Assembly: GCA_003415625.1 (NCBI GenBank) | Contig: PYIU01000006.1 | Location: forward strand, 2,976,001 to 3,040,000 | Direction of reading: 5' to 3' | Source of the DNA: Aquanectria penicillioides | Lineage: Eukaryota > Ascomycota > Sordariomycetes > Hypocreales > Nectriaceae | Length of the DNA stretch: 64,000 nt | Shown here: one piece after another, positions 13,881 through 25,013 of the stretch | Layout of the letters: the number at the start of each line of letters is the position of its first letter | Position numbering within the stretch: position 1 is the stretch's first letter | Notes under the pieces: generated by a model | Told to the model about the DNA's origin: nothing | Database searches by the model: none | What the model saw: only the letters and a program-made list of their open reading frames with translations | Position numbers and translations under genes: made by a program

Positions 13881-14680
13881 TATTCTTCTTTATAAAAAGC
13901 TTTAGTTTATTTTAAGGTAAAAAAGGTAAGAACTATATATTTATTAAAGAGGCAATATATTATAATTATATAAAAGTTACTATAGGCTTAATTTACTATT
14001 TATATAGTTTCTATTAAAGTATAGTTTTTAATATCTTTAGGGGCATTTTTAATATAAATAGTAACTTTATGCTTAATATAGCTATATATTATATATTTAT
14101 TAATTTTAGTATTTATAGATATAAGGCTATATAAAAGAACTAATATATAAAATTACTATATTAGCTAAAAAGAAAAGAAGCTTAAGTTAGCTAAAATAGC
14201 TATTACTATTATAGTAATAATAGTTATTATAGTAATAGTAATTTTATTAATAAATCTCTCTTTAAAGATTATATTAGTTTTAAAAGAAAGGTAAAAGCAT
14301 ACCTTATATATATTAATATAGATTTAAAATACCTTTTAAACTACTTTAAGAAGGTAAAATAGAATAATCTTAATAATAGCTTTATAGGCTTCTTTATTTT
14401 TATTAATTATAAGGCTTCTATTAGCTTTTATTGCTTTATTTACTTTAGGTATGCTATTATATTAGCTAGTAGTAAAAAGGGGGTTATATTAGCTGTTTTT
14501 AATGCTATATCTTTTTAAATTAATAACTATTAAAAGGGCTATAGTATTAATATTGCGCTTTTAATGCACTATTATATTTAAGGGTAATTTAGCATAAGGG
14601 ATTGATTGATTGTATTTTTAGACATTTTAAAGGTAGTTTAGAATGGCTATAAGTAGTTGTGAGTTTAAGGGCAAAAATTA
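13876..14680 (+). repeat. direct repeat B, copy 2
   Basis: Second copy of the roughly 790-bp direct repeat. It begins with the same motif (aataactattt) as copy 1 and keeps the near-palindrome at about 14,205-14,250. The end of the match, near 14,680, is less mutated and retains some TGA and TGT steps that are rare elsewhere in the island. Confidence 0.75.
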
Positions 14681-16779
14681 AATGTTAATTTAATTTATAT
14701 AAAATCCTATTAATTTAATTTAATATTAATTACTTAAATATAATATTAAACTTTAAGTTAATTTAGACCTTAAAGGTAATTTAATATTATATACCTTATA
14801 GATTTAACTTTAAGACTTTTAACATAAAGAAATTAAAGGATTTTAGGTTTTATATATACTTTATCTTTTTTTTTGCATTAATCTTTAAGTTTAAATTTAA
14901 TAAATATAAAAGGCTAGGCCTATTTTTAACTCTTTTAATAAAGTAATTATATAAAATAATATAAATAGAATTAAACTTTTAAAGCAATTATATTTAATTA
15001 AATAAATTAAAAAGGGTAATATCTTTAAAGAGGGCTTTTATTGTATATAGAAAGAACTTTCTAAAAGTAATTTTAATATTATATCTTTCTTTTTTTTAAT
15101 TAACTTTACTATATAAAGAGATTAATTATTATTAAGAATTAAAAAGTTTAATTATATAAAAAACTAGCTATTTTAAACCTTTTTATTAATTAATCTTTTA
15201 ATAAAAAGATTAATAATAATATAAATATTTCTAAAATATAAATTTAATAGTTAATTAAATCTAGCTTATTTTAACTAAAACTTTTTAATTTTATATAGGG
15301 TATTTACCTTAAATTATTTAAAAAAGCTAGGCTAAATAAATTATATAATCTATTTTTTTTTATTATAAACTTAAGAGTATTAATTATAATATTAAATAAT
15401 AAAAAAGCATTAAGATTAATAGTGCTTAAATAAATTAATATTTATTAAAATATTAAGTAATTTATATATATTAAGCTTACTTATCTTTTTAAAAATAAAA
15501 AACTTATTTTAAGTTTAACTAAAAGTTATAAAATTAATTAATTATATTAAAAGCCTAATAGGATTTTTATAAGAATTAGCTATTTTTTATAGTTAATAAA
15601 CTTAAAGAGCTTTTTAGGCTTATGCTTAAAAGTTCTTCTTAAAGTTAATTATATAATTATAAAGCTTTAATAGTAGTTTTAATAAAGTAAAAGCAATAAA
15701 CTATAAAGAACTTTAAGAAGTTATATAAAATAAAGATACTTTATTATTAGAATTATTTTATTTAATTGATTCTAGCTATATAATATTGCAATAAAAATAA
15801 AGAAAAGAGCTAAAAGTTCTATTTTAAATTTATTTATAATAGCAATTAGTTTTTAGGTATTTAATCTCTCTTTAAAATAGTAGTATTTTATATATAATAA
15901 TAAAAAAAATAAAAAAAAGGATTTAATATAAACTTAATAGTATTATATAGAACTTAATTTTATTATATAGAATAAATAATTATTTTACTTTTTAATTAAA
16001 ATATTATAGGATTTTATATATTAATAATTTAAATATAATATTATTAATTATATAAAATTAATAGAAATTTAATTGCTTAGCTATTAATTAACTATTAGCT
16101 AATAGTTAAGTAATTAAAAAACTATTTATTTAAAATATTATAACTTTAATTGCCTTATAAAGGCTAATATTTTAAAATAGTAGCTTTAGCTATATATTAA
16201 AAATGCACTTTAGTGCGCTATTTTAGATTTATTTAATTATTTAATTTAATTTCTCTATAACTATATATAATTAGCTTAGATTTAAGGCATAAAGGACTTA
16301 TATATAAATGCCTTATTTATTTAAAGTTAAGGCATTTTTAGTTTAACTTTTTGCTTATTTTATATAAATAAAATGCGCTTAGATTTAAATATATATATAG
16401 CGCCCTTCCCTTACTGTATATATCTTTTAGGTTACTTTAATGGCTATTACTATAATTGCAAGTAGCTAAATTGCGCTACTTAATATAGCAATAGAGATAT
16501 ACTTAAAGGCAAGTGCATATATAATAGTTTAGGTTTTAGCTTTAGCTAGCTATTATTGCTTAAGGGATTAAGGACTTTAGTAAATAACTTTATTTAGCTA
16601 AAAGGAAAAAGAACCTAAAAAGACTTTATTAAGGTCTTTAATAAAGGGTCCTAAAAGGATCCTTTAGTTATTAAATAATTATATATATTAGCTTTTCTTT
16701 TTTTTACTTTTGCCTTAATTACTTACTCTTTTATATATATAATACAGCTAATAAAGCCTTAATTAAGTAGCTATATTAT

Positions 16780-17005
16780 TGGATTAAAGGTATATTAGAA
16801 TATTAGTGCTTTAGGGAGTTATATAAGAAATAGGGGGTTATTAGGATTGACTTAAAGAAGGCTTATTAAGCCTTTAGCTAGCTAGCCTATATTAAAAATA
16901 AAAGGAAAGATAGACCCCTTTAACCTAAAAGAGAAGAGCTAAATTAAATATATATAATATATATATAGTTAAAGTTATTAAATAGTTATATAAGCTATTA
17001 AATAA
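16780..17005 (+). repeat. 5' LTR of the copia relic
   Basis: About 225 bp that recur at 22,072-22,300 in the same orientation, with a shared core running from tgctttagggagttatataa to the tract around tagacccctttaacc. The exact ends and target-site duplication cannot be fixed because the flanks are mutated. Confidence 0.7.
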
Positions 17006-20000
17006 TTAATAGTTAAATATATATTATATATCTTTACTATTTATATACTTTCTTTACTTAAATTGCTAATTAATTATTAGTCTTTTAGCAATAATAACTT
17101 TAGCTACCTTTATTAAGTTAATTACTAGCAATAATTAAATCTTTTAGTATTTAGCTTTAAAGATAAAGGCTATTACTTAAAACCTTTAGCTTTATATTAA
17201 CCCTAAAATAGCTAAAAAGCCCCTTTTTATTATTAAAGAGCTAATCCCTTTAAACCTTAAGTCCTTTAGCTAAAGAAAGGGCATACTATTAGCTATAAAT
17301 GCCTTTATATTAACTATAGCATTAAGCATTTTTATAATTAACTATAAATTAAAGACCCTTTATTTAATAGATAGTAAGAAGTTCTTAATTAAAGCAATTA
17401 AAGTTATTAACCTTATAAATATAGGCCTAATAGTATTTAATATATTATAGATTAATTATAAATATTAATTAAAAAAATATATAGCTCTTTAAAAAAGAAT
17501 AATAGTTATTTAAAATTAAATTTAATAGACTCTTTTATTTTTTTAATATTATTATTATTATTTAATTATAAAGCTATTAGCTAAATAAATAAAAGCTTTA
17601 TATAATTATTTTATTTAAATAAAAAATAAATATATATATAAAGCTTATTAAACCCTTTATAAATTGCTAGTAAAACCCTATTAATCTTAAGTTATAATTT
17701 ATAAAGATATAGGCAATTAATTTACCCTTTAAAAAGAAATAATTTAAAAAGCTTAAGCAATAAGGCTTTAAAAAGCAATAGAAGTAAGCTAATAGTTTAA
17801 GGATTTAATTATAGCATTAAAAGGCATATCTCTTAAGTTTTAAATTAATATATATAATGCTATAAAATTAAATAAAGCTATTATAAATATTCTATTAATT
17901 ATAAAGGTATTAAGGGCTATTTAATAAGCATTTATTAATAGCTTAATAGTTTTAATCTAAAGAAAGATTATACTAAAAGCATTTTATTATTATTATAAAG
18001 AAAGTAAAGAAGCTAATAAACTTTTAGTAAAGCCTTAAGAAAAAAAAGTATAATTGCTAAATGCTATTAATAGTATAAATATATAGTACTTTATTTATTT
18101 TAGTAATTATTACTTTTTAGCTAAATACTATTATACCTTTTTAAAGATATAATCTTAAGGATAGTAGCTTAATTAAGCAATAAAGGCTTTAGTTAAAAAT
18201 ATATTAAAAGAAATAGTAATAAAGTTATAGATTAAATAAAAAAGCTTATATTAAGTAATTTATAATAATACTAAATATTAAGCTTTTATTAAAAAAAAGT
18301 AATAATAAATGCCTATTTAATAGTTATTAAGTTATACTTACTATAAAGAGCTATTTTTTAAACTTAAGGGCATTAATATATATCTTTAGAGATATTATAT
18401 AAATATATAATTTAAGGGCAGCTTTAATAAAAGACTTTCTATAATTAAAAATAAAATTAATTTTAATTAATAGTTATAAAAATGCTATAATAACCCTATA
18501 ATCTATTAATAGTTTATTAATAACCCTTTAATTATTTAATATTGCTCTTTATAAAGCCCTAATATTAAACTTAATATCCTTTTTATAGCTAAAAAAATAA
18601 AGATTTTAATAAAATATAAAATCAAATAGTAATTGCCTATATAAAGCTAATAGTAGCTACTTTAATAAAATTAAAGAGATCTATAGGTAATAGGTTTTAA
18701 AATATATATACTTTAATAAAAAAGAGTTATTAGCCCTTTAAGTGCTATTTATTAATTATTTATTAGCTTAATGCTATATCTAAAAATATATATTATAAAT
18801 TTAATAAAGGCCCCTTAAAGGGAATTTATATATATAGTATTAGTAATTTAGCTACTTAAGCCTAAATATTTTTAAATACCTTTTAAATATTACTTAAGGC
18901 ATTAGGCTAAAGCTAAATAACCCTTAAGGTCCTTAAAGGATTATAATAGTTAATTGCAATGCCTATAGGGTAGTAAAGGCTTATTAAGCAATTTATTAAA
19001 TCCCTTAAGAAGCTACTATAAAGGTAGAGCTAAAGGAGTAAATTGCCCTTAATTTCTATTTAATAGAGTTAAGCTATAAAGGCTATATATTAATATAGAT
19101 TATAGTAAATTAAGCCTTTAGTTATATATAAGATTATTATACTATAGATTAATTAATACTTATAATTTAAACTGCCTTTATAAGCTTTATTAAAATAATA
19201 GAAATGCAATATAAAGTAATAGTAAAGGTTTTTAAATATAATAATAAGCTTTTAATAATTTATTATTAAATAGCTATTAAAATAAAGGCAATAAGGATTT
19301 AATATAAGCCCTTTATATTAAATACTTAAGCCTAAAATAAAGGTACTAAATGCATTATAATAGTTATTATTAAAAAAAGCTATATAATATAAGTAATAAT
19401 TAAGCTTTTAGTATACTTTTAGCTAAAGATTATTAAAATTACTATTTATCTTTATAATTGCTTATTAAATGCTTATTAAAGCTAAAAGTCTTTTTATAAA
19501 GTATTTTATTTATAATACTATATTAATAGTATAATAAAACTTAATTTATTTTATTTATAATTATATAGCTATAAAGCCTTTATACTAATAGTAAATATAT
19601 AGCTCTATTAAAACTATTTTTAAAAGTAGGCTTTATAAGCTTAAATTAAATTTTTTATAAAATATATATTAAGTAATTCCTTTTAGATTTAAAACCTACT
19701 ATTAAAAGAAGTAATAACCTTAAGAGATATAACCTTTAATAAATATTAATTATTTAATAGGCATTTAAAGAGCCTTTAGAATAATTTACTAAAGGAAGAT
19801 TTAAAAGCAATATAAAAATGCATTTAAGAGCTATTTATAGTAATAAAGAAACCTTTATTATAGTTATTATAGCTTTTAAATAAAGAATTAAATAAAATTT
19901 TATTTAACTTTAATAGTTTAAAGTATATAAAGGCTAATGAAAAGAAAGTAAGTATTTATTAAGCCTTTATTAAATAATTTATTTATATTACCTTTAAATT

Positions 20001-22071
20001 TAAGGTTATACCTATACCTTTATAATTACCTTTATTAGCCTTTTTTTATACTTTAGCTATTTATCTAAATGTAAAGAAATAAAAGTAATAAAATAGTAAT
20101 AATATTAAAAAAGTAAAGCTATTAAATATATATTAAATTATTTTTAAAAGGATAATGCCTAAAATATTATTTAAAGCTATATTTTTAATAGGCAGCTAAT
20201 AAAAATAAAAGTATTATAAATGCTTTTATTAAACTAAAGAAAGTAGCTTAATTAGCCCTTTATTAAAGCTAATAAAAAAAGCTTAATTTACTTTTTTATT
20301 TATATATATAATAAAGTTATTTTTATTTATAAAAAAGAAAAACTCTTTATAAAAAGGCTATTTACTAAAATGCCTTAATATTTATTAAAGTAGCTTTTTA
20401 ACTTTTATACTTAAATAAATAAATATTTATATAAAGATTAATTAATTATAGCTAAAACCTTTTACTTTTAAAGCTATAAAGAAATAAGCTCATAAATTAA
20501 AGTAGCTAAGGCAGCAATAAATAATTATTAAATGCTTAACTATTATTAAATATATATATATAAGCTTAATAAATATAGCTATTTTATTAAGATTAAAGTA
20601 TAATTAATAATTTATAGTAATTAATAGCTAAAAGATAAATAAAATATCTATATAGCTACTTTAGCTAAAATATTATTTTAAACTTTTATAGCTTTAGCTA
20701 ACTATTTTAACTATAAGATATTGCAATATAATGCAATTAATGCCTTTATATATATAGATTTTAATAAAGATATTTATATAAAAATACTAATTAAATACTA
20801 AAAACTTAATATTATTTTTAAGCTTTAAAAGGCTTTATATAGCCTTAAATAGTTATTTTTTTATAATAGTAATATTTTAAAAAAGATTTATATTTATTAA
20901 GCTTTTATTAAGTATTTAATAAAGATTATTATTAGCTATATAAAGAAATTATTTTTTTCTTTTATATAAATAATTGCATTTTCTATTATTTAAAGACCTT
21001 AAAAAGTAAGGCAATTAAGCTAATTAAATCCCTTTAAAAACTCTATTATATTAAAGAAGGCAAGCCTCTTTATTAATTTTTAAATATTAAAGTTATTTAT
21101 AATAAAGCAATTTAATAGCTTTAGCTTTTTTAATCTATTTATATTAATAAGGCCTATTAATTGCTTATTAATTTCTTATTAAACTTTAAGTATAAAACTT
21201 TAATAGCACTTAAAGAGCTCTTTTTATTTAATAGTAATATAACTATATAATTAATTAATTTATATTAATAGAAGATTAATACTATTATATATACTGCAAT
21301 TATAATTTAGCTAAATATTGCCTTTATAGTAAATAAATTAATATAATTTAATTAAAATTTAAGCCTTAAGTATTATAAGGCTATAAATTAAGTCCTTTAG
21401 TATTTTATATAAATATAAGGATTTTCTTTATAATATAAAGTTAAGTTTAGTAATAAAAATAATAGCTTTTTAATAGCTTTTAATATTAGTTTTATTAATA
21501 ATTTATTAAATTATTAAAGTTTATAGGCATTTATAATAAGCCTTTTTAATAATATAACTTTTTAAAAAGTTAATAAATAAAATATAATAATAATATTAAT
21601 AATAAAGGCTAAATTATTAGCCTTATTATAAATAGCTAAAAAAGCTTTATTTATAAGTTATTTTATTTTATTTTTATATATTAATTTATATTTATTAATT
21701 ATTTATTAAAAAAAAATTTTTTTTAAATAATTATTTAATATAATAATAAATAAATTATTTATTTAATTAAAAAAGAGCTTATTTAACTATATATAAAGCT
21801 TTAATATATTAATATATATAAATATTAATTTTATTAAAAAATTATAAAAAATTAAATTAATATTATTTATATTTTATTAGCCTAACTATTAGCTAATAGT
21901 TTTATTAAAAGCCTTTTATAAAAGGCCTTTAAATTATTTATTTAATAGTTAAAGCTTATTAACCTTTTAATAAAATTAGCTTAAAACTAAAAGTAAAAAT
22001 TAAAAGAAGAAAATAAAGCTTTAATAATCTTAAAGGTTAGCCTAAAGGCTATGCCTTTAAGCTAAAGGAGT

Positions 22072-22300
22072 ATATTAAATTAAAGGCATATTAAAACACT
22101 AATGCTTTAGGGAGTTATATAAGAAATAAAGGGTTATTAGGACTAACTTAAAGAAGGCTTATTAAGCCTTTAGCTAGCTAGCCTATATTAAAAATAAAAG
22201 AAAAAATAGACCCCTTTAACCTAAAAGAGAGAAGCTAGATTAAATATATATAATATATATATAGTTAAGGTTATTAAGTAATTATATAAGCTATTTAATA
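22072..22300 (+). repeat. 3' LTR of the copia relic
   Basis: Partner of the repeat at 16,780-17,005, differing mainly by C/T and G/A changes. It lies about 130 bp inside the edge of the AT-rich island, so the element marks the boundary with normal-composition DNA. Confidence 0.7.
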
Positions 22301-22725
22301 TATATATAAAGGCATTAATTAATAGTTTTAACTAACCTAAAATAATAGCTAGCACCTTCTTATAGTATTTTAGGTTAATAGCAAGATATATTATATAATA
22401 TATTTTATAAAGCGAAAACTAGCCTTTTTAATTGTTAGATCTAGATAACTTTATTATATAGTAATAATACAGGCGAATTTACGACTATACGCAATGTAGA
22501 CTGTACGTAAAGGTGGGGCAGAATTTCGGGATTTTAGGATTTTAGATTTTCGGGTTTTTGCACTTTGTCACCGCGTGCCTAATGTGCGACCGTATCGGTC
22601 AGGTATTTGCGATGCCTCATATCAGTTGGATGAATCCATACCAAAGCGGCCTGGGTGGTCCTGCCTTCCCTTGGGTGCGGTCTTCTCAGATAAAAAATTA
22701 TCTCTTCACTCCTCCTGAAGTGAAA

Positions 22726-23696
22726 TTACTCTTGAACCATGAGGGCAATGAAATGTTTAAATGGAGACGAGTCGACTGTCATTGGATCGGTCACATCCTT
22801 TGGCTTCTGAGTACAGTTAGAAACCAACCTAGGTGGTTACGATTGGCACGTTGGTAGCAGCATCATACCTTGATCCAGAACACGAACATGACAAGGGCGC
22901 AGACAACATGCACCATAGTATGAATTTCCAGGAGAGAAACAGGCAGTCCATAAGATTTACGAGCAATACATTGAGTCGCCATCCATAGAACCTGTGCAAT
23001 AATAAGGACTTTCTGCAAGGTATCTGCTTTGCTCTTGTCATCAATCAGAGAGCTGGGTATGTGGATGAAATGTCCCAACCTCGCAAGCTGCAAAACTCCG
23101 TTGACAGATAACCGAAGGCTCCCGGATTCGAGGCTACCGCGTTGTGCCCATCGACTTGTGTAGTGAATGTCTTTGATAGAGACTTCTAGTCCACCCATTA
23201 CGACGAAAAAGCCATATTTGACATCGAAACCGGGTTCATCCTGCGCAAGGCTTGTTAGAAATCTCTTTGGTATTTATTAAAATGTTATTAATACCTCTAC
23301 CTCTCCATGCTAGTTGCTCTCCATTACAGCACCCTCAGCCTGTTTACTTCGTGTCCATAGAGATTTTAACTCTCTTGATAGCCTTCGGGCATCCAAAAAC
23401 TGGGAGGATGCCAGATAAAGCACCACCTCTGGTGCTATGAGACCGACCAGAACCCATTTGAGTTTCTCTCGAAGCATAGGCAGCTTTTCCGTGTCACCGG
23501 GTACATTTAGATGGAGTGCTGTAAAAATGCACGCGACCAGTGTGATGATGCAGCTCCAGAGAATTGTCGTCGTCCCTCGGATCTCGGGACTGCCAACCCA
23601 AGACGGTGCAGGGATGGTTCGAAACGCTGTGAGGTTGCCAGAGTTATTGAACAGAACCTGCTCCAACTCAGCGAGGGCCTTGTCTTTGTGGATCAT
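22726..23696 (-). CDS. fungal polytopic membrane protein (family without name)
   Basis: Three exons: 23,696-23,328, 23,240-22,869 and 22,806-22,726. Both introns (87 and 62 bp) have GT..AG ends with a CTAAC-like branch, and both are phase 0. The product matches a widespread Pezizomycotina membrane family I know by pattern: an N-terminal WVGSPxxRGTTxIL segment, a hydrophobic stretch with HLNVP, LKWVLVGLIAPEVVLY, then YGFFVVMGG, and late on DDKSKAD, LPVSLLEIHT and a KPKDVTDP motif. Function is unknown. I began at the first ATG in the conserved frame, but an upstream leader exon is possible because the frame is open for another 15 codons before a stop. The third exon ends soon after the KPKDV motif; relatives usually continue, so the 3' end may be truncated by the adjoining AT-rich island or hold a further unseen exon. 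Confidence 0.65.
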
Positions 23697-23759
23697 GGCC
23701 TTCAAAATGGGTATGAGAATGTCGATGGCAAAGAGGGCTTGAAATCATAGCATTTTTAT

Positions 23760-24168
23760 TCAAGAGCTAAGATCGGGCTCCGGTCCTAGAATGAGTCAGG
23801 TGTCAAGGTAACCAGTTCAGCTCTCAGCCACCTGCAAGCCATGTTGCTCCTCACATTGGTAGCGTTTGACATTCAGCTGCGATGGCTATATTGAGGTTCC
23901 CTCCCCTAGGATATGCAATTATAACCTCCAGAAATAACAATTTCGAAGATACATCAACTGAGTAGGAACTGAGATGCATTCTGATGGAAAATACTAAGGC
24001 AACATTGTATAATGTATAGATGGGTTGGACTGGTGGTGATTTTTTTAGTTCAGGCACAGTAACAAATCAAAAGCTGCTAACAAAGGCGGGCTGAACAAAA
24101 CCATAGAATAAAGGAATTTAGCTCAGGGAGGGAAAAAACACACGCATGTTGTACATGCAGGGCTGGAT
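23760..24168. other. intergenic, no gene seen
   Basis: Between the membrane-protein gene and the tRNA-like relic I see only short frames without family features. A T6 run on the - strand (A6 at about 24,133-24,138), about 30 bases beyond the relic, could act as a Pol III terminator. Confidence 0.5.
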
Positions 24169-24241
24169 CTCTCTCGCCGGGAATTGAACCCGGGTCTCAA
24201 ACGTGACAAAACCAGAGTGCGATCACTGGTGTAGCTGGGAA
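24169..24241 (-). pseudogene. tRNA-Asp-like relic
   Basis: A 73-nt segment with a perfect T arm: stem CCGGG/CCCGG around TTCAATT, which is also a good Pol III B box. The preceding loop TTGTCAC is the usual fungal tRNA-Asp anticodon loop (anticodon GTC). The acceptor ends (TTCCCAG against CGAGAGA) and the anticodon stem do not pair, so it should not fold as a working tRNA. A decayed tRNA gene or the head of a tRNA-derived SINE are both possible. Confidence 0.5.
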
Positions 24242-25013
24242 TTTCGACCGGAGTGGTCTAACTTAGCACTGATAACGATTCAGCTGTTGATATCTAATGT
24301 TTGAAGAATTCCCAGTTGTTGTGAGCTACCCTACACTTAAGGGTTGTAAACATGTTTCTGCCAATCACAATGTACTCGAGGACTGAGCTCTTCACGTAGC
24401 GTTTGTTTGATCAACTCCACGCCACGAGCAATGCACACTTGTCCTACACCATTGTTGGCCGACACAACGTATATGTACATAGGGGCGAGTACCTCTAAGC
24501 CTGACGACACCCATCGATTCTCACCGAGGTAGTAAAACCGCCATCCCAATACGTGGGCATTTGCACATGCATGTATCATAGTGCATACACCGGGATGTGC
24601 TTGGGAATATTTGTACAATGAGCTTAAACCAAATCACCTCCTCTTTGGGTTATGAAATACTGCGACATGATATTTCATCTCCCATATCTAACAATTAGAT
24701 TTTCAACTATGTCACCAAAAACTTCCATTACATAATTCTCTTGTACATACATGAACTCCTCTCCCCTCAACATAGAAACACTAACAAAGTACCTATCTAG
24801 TACTGAGCCACAAAACAAGGCACACAGATAGACAGATCCACCAAGTGCCGCGTATCGACAAGTAGCATAAAGACCTCCTCAAACACCTACTATAACACAG
24901 TGGTTGCTGGCACCTATTTCCCCTGGCTCTCCTCCAACACCAGCGACAGCCCTGGCCCCCCCAAATGAAGTAACACGGGCACCCCTTCCCGTTATCCATA
25001 TTTCTTGTCCGAC
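24242..25013. other. intergenic / 3' flank of striatin gene
   Basis: No gene-like frame is supported here. The segment nearest 25,013 is likely the 3' UTR of the striatin gene. Confidence 0.5.

Larger units (their letters stand above)
16780..22300 (+). mobile_element. decayed Ty1/copia LTR retrotransposon
   Basis: About 5.5 kb bounded by two direct repeats. Reading through stops on the + strand at about 20,718-20,860 gives fragments aligning with copia reverse transcriptase: the NAINAF segment (compare DAVNAF), then IYIK, then KALYSL (compare KALYGL). At 20,963-20,974 the codons give YINN followed by C-I-F, which fits the YVDD catalytic box after G-to-A and C-to-T mutation. The spacing from KALYSL to YINN (about 130 bp) suits the family, but the two motifs are in different frames, so indels have accumulated. 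The order integrase then reverse transcriptase then RNase H then 3' LTR is compatible with the positions. The element is dead. Confidence 0.75.
1..22430. repeat. AT-rich RIP-type island of decayed transposons
   Basis: The whole block is dominated by A and T, with stop codons in every frame and no gene-like open frame. CpG is nearly absent. Surviving CpA and TpG dinucleotides are mostly in the contexts GCA and TGC, as expected if CpA was converted to TpA on both strands. RIP is the known ascomycete process that does this to repeated DNA. Several repeat families can still be recognised and are listed separately. The stretches 3,950-4,600, 4,900-7,670 and 14,680-16,780 hold AT-rich debris in which I recognise no family; 4.9-7.3 kb is slightly richer in GC than the rest. 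The change to ordinary base composition near 22,430 is abrupt. Confidence 0.9.
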
